Below, in pieces: positions 7,896 through 16,082 of a DNA stretch of 31,349 bases. The position numbers and the translations under genes are program-made. The DNA is taken from contig CAZTMX010000011.1 of the NCBI GenBank assembly GCA_964614855.1, positions 1-31,349 on the forward strand, written 5' to 3'. This stretch comes from CAWJHE01 sp964614855. Its GTDB lineage: Bacteria > Chloroflexota > Anaerolineae > Anaerolineales > UBA4823. The stretch's first letter is position 1. Every line of letters begins with the position of its first letter. The notes below the pieces were generated by a model, which was given only the letters and a program-made list of their open reading frames with translations, was not told the origin of the DNA and made no database searches.

Positions 7896-8298
7896 CAAAC
7901 TGTTCCGGCTCACTTTCATCCGGAGGATCATTTGCTTTGATAGTCGGACGATCTTCAGCATGCAACGATGCGATGATTCTCTCGATTTTCTCAGCCCGTT
8001 CAAAGGTAGGATCCCAGTGAAATCTTAACAACGGGAAGGATCGAATATCTACACGCAACGCCAATGCATGACGCAAAAACCCCTGCGCATGCTTCAGTCC
8101 CTCGAGTATCTCAACTTTGCGTATTGAGCCTTCGTAAGATGAAACATACACATCTGCAAAAGCAAGTTCGCGATCCACTTTTACATCTGTCACCGAGATA
8201 CCTTCCAGGCGCGGATCAGATATTTCCTGGATGAGCATTTCCGACATTTCTTCGCGAATGCGATCAGCAATTCGCTGTGCACGCATTTTTGATACCAC
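7888..8298 (-). CDS. rbfA: 30S ribosome-binding factor A
   Basis: 136 residues, a single KH-like domain. It binds the small subunit during late 16S rRNA maturation and cold adaptation. The start MVSKMRAQRIADRIREE and the motif ISDPRLEGISVTDVKVDRELAFADVYVS are diagnostic. LRFHWDPTFERAEKIERII is the C-terminal helix region. A GTG at 8296-8298 is chosen because an AGAGGG ribosome site lies 7 bases before it; the in-frame ATG four codons later has no site at a good distance. The last ~25 residues are acidic and proline-containing and overlap the nrnA start. infB ends 27 bases upstream. Confidence 0.95.
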   Translation of the reverse strand: MVSKMRAQRIADRIREEMSEMLIQEISDPRLEGISVTDVKVDRELAFADVYVSSYEGSIRKVEILEGLKHAQGFLRHALALRVDIRSFPLLRFHWDPTFERAEKIERIIASLHAEDRPTIKANDPPDESEPEQFDE

Positions 8299-8325
8299 TT
8301 TAGTTCCCTCTCTCGTATTTCAATA

Positions 8326-10119
8326 TTATTGAACAGCAACCTTTTCAATAATATAGCTTTCCAGAATATCCCCTGCTGCAAACTCGTTGAAGCCTTTCAC
8401 CCCGATACCACATTCAAAGCCAGCTCTTACTTCACGTACATCGTCTTGCAAATGCTTCAAGGATGACAGCCCCCCTTCGTGTAGGGTTTCTTTGTTTCGC
8501 AGCACGCGAATACGAGCGTTCCGGCGAATTTCACCGTCCAATACTCGGCAACCAGCAATATTACCCACCTTGGTAATATGAAAAACTGCGCGAACTTCAG
8601 CATGTCCGAGCACGGTTTCTCTCTCCTCGGGTTCAAGCATGCCTTTGAGAGCTTTCTCTACATCTTCAGTCAAGCGGTAAATGATTTCATACAGGCGAAT
8701 TGAAACACCTTGGGCTTCTGCCAGCCGGCGTGCTGCCGAATCGGCCTGCACATTGAACCCAATTACGACTGCATCCGACGCGGAAGCCAACATGATATCA
8801 TTTTCGCCAATATTACCAGTCTCAGCATGTAAGATGTTTACAGCAATATCGCCTTTACTCATATCGTTTAGCGAGGAGACAATAGGTTCCAACGACCCTT
8901 GAACATCCGCTTTAACAATCAAGCGCAGTTCACGAATCTCACCCGCCTGAAATTTTTCAAAGAGCTGTTCCAAGGTAATTGCAGATTTGACACCTGTTGC
9001 AGCGGCTGAGGCTGCTTGATCCCGTGCCTGGATCAACACACGCGCTTCTCTTTCCGATTCGACAACCTGGAAAAGGTCTCCGGCATGCGGAACATCACTT
9101 AATCCCATTACCGAAACCGGGGTAGAAGGACCGGCTTTGCGGATTTTCTTGCCGCGGTAATCAAAGACAGCACGCAATTTCCCAAATACGGTTCCAGCAA
9201 CGACTATGTCGCCCACGTTGAGCGTGCCGTTTTGTACCAGCAAGGTTGCCAGCACACCCTTTGCCCTGTCTCGTTCTGCCTCAATCACCGTACCAATTAC
9301 TTTTCCTTTTGGATTTGCGCGAATATCTGTGTTTTCAGAAACCAGCAAAATCGCTTCCAGCAGATCATCGATACCCAGCTTTTTCTTTGCGCTGATCGGC
9401 ACCACGATGGTATCGCCATCCCATTCATCCGGAACAAGCCCAATTTCAGCTAGCTGTTGCAGCACCTTCTCGCGATCAGCATTTTGCCTGTCGATTTTAT
9501 TCATCGCGACGATGATCGGCACCTTGGCTGCCTTCGCGTGTGCCGCAGCTTCCTTCGTCTGCGGCATTACGCCGTCATCAGCAGCCACAACCAAAACCAC
9601 GATATCTGCCCCTTGGGCGCCTCGTGCGCGCATCGCGGTAAAAGCTGCGTGACCGGGTGTATCCAGGAATGTAATTTCCTGCCCGTTATGTTCGACCTGG
9701 TAAGCCCCGATATGCTGGGTGATGCCACCTGCTTCGCCTTCAGCAACATTGGTGTGGCGGATAGCATCCAACAGGGTGGTTTTCCCGTGGTCTACGTGCC
9801 CCAAAATCGTAACAACGGGCGGTCGATTTGTGAGCTCCTTCTGATCTTCATCGGCAATCAAGCGCCGCCACAAAGGCACCTCACTCAAATCATCTTCTAT
9901 TTCCTCAGGGGTTTCCAGTGCTGCTTCATACCCCATTTCGGCAGCAATAATCGCAGCAGTATCAAAATCGATTTGCTGGTTAATATTCGCCATAACGCCG
10001 TTGGCCATCAAATTCTTGATGATTTCGATGGGGCTGGAGTGGATTAATTGCGCCAACTCCCTTACTGTAATCGAGGAAGGTAATTCAATCTTCTTAGTTT
10101 TTTGACCATTGTCGCTCAA
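8326..10119 (-). CDS. infB: Translation initiation factor IF-2 (short form)
   Basis: 597 residues. IF-2 is a GTPase that places fMet-tRNA on the 30S subunit. The N-terminal region is a compact IF2N helix bundle (SSITVRELAQLIHSSPIEII), with no long repetitive N-terminal extension as in enterobacteria. The G domain shows GHVDHGKTT (107-115), DTPGH (153-157) and NKID (207-210). Domains 2 and 3 and the C-terminal fMet-tRNA binding domain (ending with KVGNIAGCRVLDGEIRR and GFECGIGVKGF) follow. The start codon is TTG at 10117-10119 with an AGAGGTG site about 5 bases upstream, and no ATG is available near it. A 173-base spacer separates it from rnpM. Confidence 0.97.
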   Translation of the reverse strand: MSDNGQKTKKIELPSSITVRELAQLIHSSPIEIIKNLMANGVMANINQQIDFDTAAIIAAEMGYEAALETPEEIEDDLSEVPLWRRLIADEDQKELTNRPPVVTILGHVDHGKTTLLDAIRHTNVAEGEAGGITQHIGAYQVEHNGQEITFLDTPGHAAFTAMRARGAQGADIVVLVVAADDGVMPQTKEAAAHAKAAKVPIIVAMNKIDRQNADREKVLQQLAEIGLVPDEWDGDTIVVPISAKKKLGIDDLLEAILLVSENTDIRANPKGKVIGTVIEAERDRAKGVLATLLVQNGTLNVGDIVVAGTVFGKLRAVFDYRGKKIRKAGPSTPVSVMGLSDVPHAGDLFQVVESEREARVLIQARDQAASAAATGVKSAITLEQLFEKFQAGEIRELRLIVKADVQGSLEPIVSSLNDMSKGDIAVNILHAETGNIGENDIMLASASDAVVIGFNVQADSAARRLAEAQGVSIRLYEIIYRLTEDVEKALKGMLEPEERETVLGHAEVRAVFHITKVGNIAGCRVLDGEIRRNARIRVLRNKETLHEGGLSSLKHLQDDVREVRAGFECGIGVKGFNEFAAGDILESYIIEKVAVQ

Positions 10120-10292
10120 TTGGCACCTCTTCTACTTCTAAATCATCCGTGCCTCATGAGCGAGTCTGGCAGCAAAACGTTCACTCGTTCGCTGAGATTT
10201 GCCTCATGATATGCACAGAGTTGACCTGGGTCACGGCTGTTGCAAGTCGGTGGGGGCGTTGAAGTCGTTTATGAGAGGATGAGAAGAAAAAA
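10120..10292 (-). other. Intra-operon spacer between rnpM and infB, no gene seen
   Basis: 173 bases without a supportable reading frame, inside an operon where other gaps are 0-61 bases. In many Firmicutes the L7Ae-like gene ylxQ sits at this place, and none is present. The spacer holds an exact 10-base direct repeat TGCCTCATGA (10150-10159 and 10200-10209, + strand). The infB ribosome site is at its infB end. No convincing promoter or T-tract terminator was found in it. Confidence 0.5.
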
Positions 10293-10631
10293 TTAGAGGG
10301 TCTCATCCTGAAACGCCTGGGCTTCATTTTCATCCTCTTGGACATTTGTATCATCACCAAGATCAGCCATGAAGGCTGCTAGCTTCTGACGATCTATGTC
10401 CGATAATTCTATCTTCAACGCCTTTGACAGTGCTCCTTTTAAGCCATGTTCCCAGCAAGAGCGTCGATCGTGCAAATATGCGCCTCTACCAGCCAATTTA
10501 CCGGATGGATCGATTTGCACACCTTCTGTACCCTTTACAATGCGTATCAGCGTGCGCTTGGGTAACACCTCGCGGCAGCCAACACATGTCCGTTGAGGTA
10601 CATGTTTCTTTCTTACGCTCTTCTTAGCCAC
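10293..10631 (-). CDS. rnpM: YlxR-family RNase P modulator RnpM
   Basis: 112 residues. The YlxR fold is marked by VPQRTCVGCREVLPKRTLIRI (split here only by reading), by the GRGAYLH motif, and by the cysteine of RSCWEHGLKG. The family binds RNA, and the Bacillus member modulates RNase P. An acidic C-terminal tail (about residues 92-112) extends beyond the usual ~90-residue core. It lies 28 bases after nusA and before infB, its conserved place. The N-terminus is strongly basic (KKSVRKKH), fitting RNA binding. Confidence 0.92.
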   Translation of the reverse strand: MAKKSVRKKHVPQRTCVGCREVLPKRTLIRIVKGTEGVQIDPSGKLAGRGAYLHDRRSCWEHGLKGALSKALKIELSDIDRQKLAAFMADLGDDTNVQEDENEAQAFQDETL

Positions 10632-10659
10632 CTGTTTTCTCGTTCATTTCAGATACTTA

Positions 10660-12666
10660 TTAAAAATTGTCTTCCCAATCCGCTCCGCTGCGTTTGCGCT
10701 TCTTGCGAGTGATCATTACATCGCGGTCAGGATCGTACTCCATCTCAACAAATTTCTTCTTCTTTTTCTTCTTCTTCTTGTCCTGGTCTTCGTCAAATTC
10801 CTCATCTTCTGTGGGTTCAAATTCTAAGACATCAGGACGTAAAGCAAACAATTCATCCAGGGTAGATGGCTCTTCTTCAACTGCCTCTGAGACAGCCTCT
10901 CCAACAACGGTCTCTGGGGCTTCGCTTGGAACTTCGGATGAGGCTTCAGCTTCAGGCGCTTCTGCGACTTCCGCCTGGATGGGTTCCAGGACTTCTGCGA
11001 CCTCTTCTTTAACTGCTTCTAGCAGGGTTTCAACTTCTTCAGGTTGGACGTGAGGTTGTTCTTCCGCAATGACAGGTCCAACCGCCAGTGCTTCCGCTTC
11101 CGCAACCGGTTCAGCAGCCTGTTCGATTGCGACAGGTTCAATCTCCACCGCCGCACTGGGTTCTTCTGGCTCAGCAAACATCTTATCCAATGTTTCGGTT
11201 AGCTCACGCATCGCCTTTGGACCCATCCCATTCAATTTGAGGATTGAGTCGGGATCCAAACGCATTTGCAGCAGCAAATCTCCCACAGTTGCAAAACCTG
11301 CTTCACTGACAACCGCAAACAGACGATCAGAGACTTCAAATTTCTCAATCGGGATTTCGTAAGCTGCCGCAGGAACATTGGCACGCTCGAGCTTTTCACG
11401 CTCTTCTTCTGCATGTTTTTCTGTCAGGCGCTGGCGCAGTAAACCGCGCTCGATGCGATCCACAAACTGCGTAATCAATTGATATTCTTCTGGTGTAACT
11501 GGTCGTCCTTCAGCCTTCTTCGCCAAAACGGCTTCCACCGAAGGTACAATCTCAGCTTCGTCAACAGCAATAGACTCGTAATTGGGGTCGTTCTGCAATT
11601 TAAACAAAGCATCGGAGGCAGCTTCTGGCAGACTCTTGATATCAATACGCCAGGAGGTAAGCTTGGCAGCCAGGCGGGCGTTCTGGCCATCGCGCCCGAT
11701 CGCCAGGCTCAGTTGATCTTCGGGAACTACCACAGTCGCTGTTTTTGCGCCTCTGGATTCCTCATTAAGATAAACACCTGAAACCCGCGCCGGGCTAAGA
11801 GCCTTTGCAATATACACCGAGGCGTCTGAGCTCCATTCGATTACATCAATTTTTTCATCGTTTAGCTCGCGCACGATGGCCTGAATCCTTACACCGCGGA
11901 TGCCTACACACGCACCAACTGGATCTACACCAGGCTGAAGGGCAGCCACAGCCACCTTTGACCGCTGACCCGGCTCGCGAGCAATTGAACGAATTTCCAC
12001 CATGCCATGATAAATTTCTGGAACTTCATTTTCCAACAGGCGGCGCAAAAAATTTCGGTGCGCACGGGATAGAATGATTTGAGGTCCGCGTGGCGATGGT
12101 TTCACTTCCAGCAGCAGCGCCCGCACCCGATCGTGGACGCGGAAACGCTCACCAGGAATCTGGTGATTACGAGGCATCGAACCTTCGGCTTTCATCTCAA
12201 GACCCAGGGTTGCACCCTGCGAGTTGATCGCCTGGATCACGCCGCTCATAATCTCACCTACCTGGTTGCTAAAATAGTTGAGTTGAGAATCGCGCTCAGC
12301 TTCGCGAATGCGCTGTTGGATCACCTGGCGCGCGGTTTGCGCCGCAACCCTGCCAAAATTCTTTGGAGTAGTCTCAACAATAACCATCCCACCCAGGTGC
12401 GCATCGGGATCCACTTTTTGAGCATCTGTCAGTGTCACCTCGGTGCGATTGTCTTCCACCGATTCGACTATTTCCTTCTCTGCAAGGATGGATACCTTTC
12501 CAGTTTCAGGATCGACGATTGCCTCTACATGTTGCGCATTCGAAGCATTCACTGCGCGCCGGTATGCCGAAACCATCGCAGCTTGTAATGCCTCTAACAC
12601 AATTTCCTTGGGCAGCTGTTTTTCTTCTAATACTTCATTGAATGCCAGTAGAAACTCGTTCTTCAT
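10660..12666 (-). CDS. nusA: Transcription termination/antitermination factor NusA with long acidic tail
   Basis: 668 residues from the ATG at 12664-12666, giving the classic MKNEFLLAFNEV start. An upstream in-frame extension would cross the promoter and is rejected. NusA binds RNA polymerase and nascent RNA, controlling pausing and termination. Order: RNAP-binding N-terminal domain (1-125), S1 (about 130-200, with GERFRVHDRVRALLLEV), KH1 and KH2 (about 200-350, with CVGIRGVRIQAIV and LAIGRDGQNARLAAKL), then a helix-hairpin-helix/AR-like unit (FEVSDRLFAVVSEAGFATVG). After that comes a roughly 170-residue tail, very rich in Glu, Ala, Val and Pro, with a run of nine Lys near its end. The tail is the unusual part. 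The gene heads the translation operon; the usual upstream rimP is not present here. Confidence 0.96.
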   Translation of the reverse strand: MKNEFLLAFNEVLEEKQLPKEIVLEALQAAMVSAYRRAVNASNAQHVEAIVDPETGKVSILAEKEIVESVEDNRTEVTLTDAQKVDPDAHLGGMVIVETTPKNFGRVAAQTARQVIQQRIREAERDSQLNYFSNQVGEIMSGVIQAINSQGATLGLEMKAEGSMPRNHQIPGERFRVHDRVRALLLEVKPSPRGPQIILSRAHRNFLRRLLENEVPEIYHGMVEIRSIAREPGQRSKVAVAALQPGVDPVGACVGIRGVRIQAIVRELNDEKIDVIEWSSDASVYIAKALSPARVSGVYLNEESRGAKTATVVVPEDQLSLAIGRDGQNARLAAKLTSWRIDIKSLPEAASDALFKLQNDPNYESIAVDEAEIVPSVEAVLAKKAEGRPVTPEEYQLITQFVDRIERGLLRQRLTEKHAEEEREKLERANVPAAAYEIPIEKFEVSDRLFAVVSEAGFATVGDLLLQMRLDPDSILKLNGMGPKAMRELTETLDKMFAEPEEPSAAVEIEPVAIEQAAEPVAEAEALAVGPVIAEEQPHVQPEEVETLLEAVKEEVAEVLEPIQAEVAEAPEAEASSEVPSEAPETVVGEAVSEAVEEEPSTLDELFALRPDVLEFEPTEDEEFDEDQDKKKKKKKKKFVEMEYDPDRDVMITRKKRKRSGADWEDNF

Positions 12667-12711
12667 TCTTCTTATTTCTCCACCTGGAGTGATCTCATGG
12701 GTTACACAAAG

Positions 12712-12734
12712 AAAAGTGGGGGGCGCCCACTTTT
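12712..12734 (-). promoter_or_regulatory. Terminator-like hairpin in the nusA leader
   Basis: A 9-bp perfect stem (12726-12734 with 12712-12720, 5-base G/C loop) lies between the nusA promoter and start codon. On the - strand its 3' arm ends in TTTT and is followed by CTTTGTG. It could attenuate the nusA operon, for example by feedback from NusA itself, or stop transcripts arriving from the acetyltransferase gene. Which of these applies cannot be told from sequence. Confidence 0.55.
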
Positions 12735-12775
12735 CGACGATGCCAATATCAAAATTTACCAATAATGCAAAACGC

Positions 12776-12804
12776 ATTTTAACATATTTCAACTCAAATA
12801 ACAA
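12776..12804 (-). promoter_or_regulatory. Promoter of the nusA-folA operon
   Basis: On the - strand, -35 TTGTTA (12799-12804) and -10 TAAAAT (12776-12781) are separated by 17 bp, with AT-rich sequence around them. Start of transcription is expected near 12769, giving a leader of about 100 nt that includes the hairpin at 12712-12734. Confidence 0.75.
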
Positions 12805-12864
12805 GGAGAAAACTGCTCATCAATATGTGATCTCAGAAAAATCTAAGAGTATTCTTAATTTATT

Positions 12865-13389
12865 CTAAGACCCAGGGATGCGTTTTTCCATTCGCCAGGA
12901 AGGTTCAACAACTTCATGGTACCTCCCATTGTCATCCAGGTAAGACCAGATACCAGGCTCGTGTGCTATGGTCCGGTAACCGTGACGCAGATAAAACCGG
13001 ATAGCGTCCGCGTTATCCTTTGCCACATTGAGGGTAGCCCACAGGTACCCTCGGGTCTGCAAATCATTTTCGACAACCTGTAATAAATGCCCACCTAAGC
13101 CGAGATTTCGATAAGTTTTCTTAATTCGAAAACTGTACAGGTATGCACGGGTCAAGCCGTCAGACAATTCAGGCCTGCCGCTATCCAATTGCACAAACAC
13201 CTGGCCGATCAAACCCACACGAGCCATATCCATCCCCCACATAATCGCCCGTCCCAAAACCACACCCCTGTAAATTTCCTGGTATAAGCGGCGGAAATGG
13301 CTATATTCACCCTCCCACTCAAGTTCAGGCAAATCCTCTTTCACTAATTGGCGGATCGTTATATCTGAAATATTTACCGGGAAATCCAT
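12865..13389 (-). CDS. GNAT-family N-acetyltransferase
   Basis: 174 residues, one GNAT domain that would transfer an acetyl group from acetyl-CoA to an amine. Motif A is visible as TRAYLYSFRIKKTYRNLGLG, with the pyrophosphate-binding R-N-L-G-L-G-G-H loop at about 94-101. The following helix VVENDLQTRG and the motif-B-like strand LWATLNVAKDNADAIRFYLRHG, with a conserved Asn and FY pair, fit the RimI-like group. The substrate is unknown. It starts 2 bases after the stop of the tRNA nucleotidyltransferase gene and has no clear ribosome site, so translation is probably coupled. A protein or tRNA-related substrate is possible but not supported. Confidence 0.88.
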   Translation of the reverse strand: MDFPVNISDITIRQLVKEDLPELEWEGEYSHFRRLYQEIYRGVVLGRAIMWGMDMARVGLIGQVFVQLDSGRPELSDGLTRAYLYSFRIKKTYRNLGLGGHLLQVVENDLQTRGYLWATLNVAKDNADAIRFYLRHGYRTIAHEPGIWSYLDDNGRYHEVVEPSWRMEKRIPGS

Positions 13390-13391
13390 GG

Positions 13392-15998
13392 TTATGATTC
13401 TGAGATCAATTTCTGAAGCAGCTTTTTTTCATCTTCAATTGATTTTATCTCTCCATCCAGCCAGCCCCTGCGCAAATCCATTAATATTTTCCGGTAAGAT
13501 GGACCCGGGGGGATATTCAATCGACGCAAAGAATTCCCGTCCATGCTTGGTTTTATCTTGCGCCACTGGTTGGTGTATTCAAATAGGTTTGCCTTTATAC
13601 CTGGATCAGTCGTTGCCAGGTAAACTGCATAGATCGCCAGGGGAGAATAGCCATCCAGAAATTCAGTCAGTTGGCTGGGTCTTGAGCTGTGCCAGATCAT
13701 CTTCTCCTGGAACAACTGGTTGGCTGACTTAATCTCTCTAGCCAGGGAGACATTTATTTTTAGACGATTGATCACATCCTGCATGTCTGCGTAGACCAGT
13801 CTGATGCACAAAAAAATGTATGCCAGAGATCGCCTAATCTCCTGTGCAGAATGATAATGATCAAGCTGCCACATATCTTCACGGGATGGATTTTGAAGCA
13901 GGTTGAAACAATTCTCTACCCAGCGATCCCATAAAAGCGCCGGATGGATGGCACTCAAGCAACCCAAATCATGCAAGCGCTGCATGGTATATGAGGCAGC
14001 CGTTTCACCGAAAATATGGTTCAGTTCATGCCGGATACGATCACCCGAAAGTCTTTCTATCAATGGCCGCGCCTCAAGCAACAATTCCAACGTCCGCTCT
14101 TCGACATTAAAACCAAAACGCTGCTCAAAACGGATGGCTCGCAGAATTCGAGTTGGGTCATCCACAAATGATAGCGAATGCAGCACACGGATTTGCCCTG
14201 AGCGCAGATCCTCCAGGCCGCCCCAATAATCATGAAGTTCACCATAATGCGCCCCATCCAATCTCAATGCCAGCGTATTCATTGTAAAATCGCGCCGGTG
14301 AAGATCAAGCTTAATACTGCCTCTCTCTACCATGGGTAGTGCGGTGGGGTGGGTGTAGAATTCCGTCCGAGCACTTACCAGATCGATGGATTGGGTCCTG
14401 GTTTTTGAGCTGCGCTCCAACACGCCCGGTATCTCGACATCCTCCAGGTTCCATTTGGCTGTGCCAAAGCGCAAATGGCTGGTGATATGGCCTCCATACT
14501 CATGCGCCAACGATTTTGCCAGGGCAATGGCGTCTCCTTCCACTACCAGGTCAAAATCGTACCCCGGTTTTTCGAGGATCAAATCGCGCACAAACCCGCC
14601 GACGATATACAGAGCAACGAGTTGGTTGGCAGCCGCGGCAGCGATGATTTTCAGAAGAGATATTCTCTCTGGATGCAAGGCAGCTTCCAGCCGGCCTGCC
14701 AGGTTCAGCCTGCCTGGGATTACAGGCGCGGGCGCCAGTGTCTTTAAGAGGTCTGTGCGAGTGACAATCCCAATTATCTCACCTGAATCAGGGTCAATCA
14801 CAGGAATTTGACCCCATCCAGTTTCTGATACAAGGCGTTGGACATGCTCAATCGCATCCCCGGGTTTTACCGTGAAGTTTCCACTATCCATCAGGCTGGA
14901 CACAGTTTTGGTGTATTTATGACTCAAGGCTCGATCCACCGAGCGACGTGTAATCAATCCGACAACCTTGCCATCTTTCACTACAGGAAATCCTTCATAA
15001 CCATAGCGCCGCATACTATCCGCTGCTTCTTCCACACTCACATCGGGAGAAAGCAATTTTGGACGGCTGGACATGATCTGAGCCACTGTAATCGATGGGC
15101 GAACAAATTCAGGCAAGATGCGTAAAAGGTCAGAACAAACCGCTTCCAAATCCCGATCACGGACCAGGCTGGCAGCAGCGCGTTCGTGTCCACCACCGCC
15201 AAAGGCACTCACAATTTCTGCCACGTTGATATTATCATTGGTTGAGCGGCCAATGATTTGCACCCCCCCACGCGTGGTCACCACCAGGAATATCGCATCT
15301 GGGTCCAGCAAGTCTCGCAGCTTGTGAGCCAGTGTTGAAAGTTCTTCATCCATATCCTGTGCGTCACCACAAGCCAAAATGATTGTATTGCCGTGGATAT
15401 CAAAATACTTAATTCCCGCACGCAATCGATCGTAAAGCTCCTGCTGTGCGAGGGACATCGGATGATTGAGAAAATTATTGGCAATTTGCAGGCTGGCGCC
15501 TTGTTCCAGTAGATATGCAGCCGCCTGCAGATCGCGCGCATTGGTGCGCGTATAGGTCAACGATCCGGTATCTTCGTAAATCCCCAATAATAATAAGGTC
15601 GCCTGGATAGGGGTAAGGTGCCCATTGCGTTCCCTCAAGGCTTCGATAAGGATAGTGGTGGTAGCCCCGACTTCATCGGTCAGGATTGACCAGTCCTGGG
15701 GTAGATTATCGCGCAGCGAGTGGTGGTCGATTACCTGAACCCTGGTTTTGGTGCTCATTCCCTTCAAGCTAACCATGGACTGAGTATCGACAAGGATAAC
15801 ACTATCGATCGGCTCTTGCGATAAATCACGCGGATCGACATACGGAAAATCGATACCGTACAGAGATAAAAAAGCACGTACATTACGGTTCATCCGACGC
15901 GGCAATACCGGGATGGCGTGATCGTGCAGCAAATATGCTCCCAGCATCGATGCCAGGGCGTCAAAATCCGCCTGTTCGTGTGTCAGAATAATATGCAT
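13392..15998 (-). CDS. tRNA nucleotidyltransferase fused to N-terminal DHH phosphoesterase and twin CBS domains
   Basis: 868 residues with three parts. A DHH/DHHA1 phosphoesterase occupies about 1-300: ILTHEQADFDALASMLGAY, the VDTQ motif, DHH at 91-93 and FGGGGHERAA at 267-275. Two CBS domains occupy about 303-422 (GFPVVKDGKVVGLITRRSVD and QIPVIDPDSGEIIGIVTRTD). A class II nucleotidyltransferase/poly(A) polymerase head starts about 460 and shows VGGFVRD (466-472), the metal-binding DFD (481-483), HRRDFTMN (567-574) and DDPTRILRAIRFEQR. It builds or repairs tRNA 3' CCA ends. This architecture is known in scattered deep-branching bacteria. Whether it adds CCA, only CC or only A cannot be decided, since split CC- and A-adding enzymes occur in related architectures. 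The DHH part may trim RNA ends and the CBS pair may sense adenylates; both are inferences. The ATG has no ribosome site. Confidence 0.93.
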   Translation of the reverse strand: MHIILTHEQADFDALASMLGAYLLHDHAIPVLPRRMNRNVRAFLSLYGIDFPYVDPRDLSQEPIDSVILVDTQSMVSLKGMSTKTRVQVIDHHSLRDNLPQDWSILTDEVGATTTILIEALRERNGHLTPIQATLLLLGIYEDTGSLTYTRTNARDLQAAAYLLEQGASLQIANNFLNHPMSLAQQELYDRLRAGIKYFDIHGNTIILACGDAQDMDEELSTLAHKLRDLLDPDAIFLVVTTRGGVQIIGRSTNDNINVAEIVSAFGGGGHERAAASLVRDRDLEAVCSDLLRILPEFVRPSITVAQIMSSRPKLLSPDVSVEEAADSMRRYGYEGFPVVKDGKVVGLITRRSVDRALSHKYTKTVSSLMDSGNFTVKPGDAIEHVQRLVSETGWGQIPVIDPDSGEIIGIVTRTDLLKTLAPAPVIPGRLNLAGRLEAALHPERISLLKIIAAAAANQLVALYIVGGFVRDLILEKPGYDFDLVVEGDAIALAKSLAHEYGGHITSHLRFGTAKWNLEDVEIPGVLERSSKTRTQSIDLVSARTEFYTHPTALPMVERGSIKLDLHRRDFTMNTLALRLDGAHYGELHDYWGGLEDLRSGQIRVLHSLSFVDDPTRILRAIRFEQRFGFNVEERTLELLLEARPLIERLSGDRIRHELNHIFGETAASYTMQRLHDLGCLSAIHPALLWDRWVENCFNLLQNPSREDMWQLDHYHSAQEIRRSLAYIFLCIRLVYADMQDVINRLKINVSLAREIKSANQLFQEKMIWHSSRPSQLTEFLDGYSPLAIYAVYLATTDPGIKANLFEYTNQWRKIKPSMDGNSLRRLNIPPGPSYRKILMDLRRGWLDGEIKSIEDEKKLLQKLISES

Positions 15999-16082
15999 CG
16001 TTAAATTTAATTGTACCCGAATTCGCGCCGAAGCGAATGCGTCTGTCGCGTATATGCTGATGTCACAACATCACGATTAGTT

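Noticed and set aside
10200..10260. Search for a small SRP RNA or tRNA in the rnpM-infB spacer and in other gaps.
   Set aside because: No SRP tetraloop/signature or tRNA T-loop and CCA-stem pattern could be found.
10741..10780. The lysine run in NusA could be a homopolymer sequencing error.
   Set aside because: It is encoded mostly by AAG codons rather than by a long A run, and the frame continues cleanly to a plausible end.
12079..12588. Long open frames on the + strand opposite nusA (and likewise opposite infB and pnp).
   Set aside because: They are antisense shadows of well-supported genes with low-complexity or Arg/Ser-rich translations and no ribosome sites.
12667..12804. An in-frame N-terminal extension of NusA by 46 residues.
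   Set aside because: It crosses the -10 and the hairpin, is not family-like, and the ATG at 12664-12666 gives the classic NusA start.
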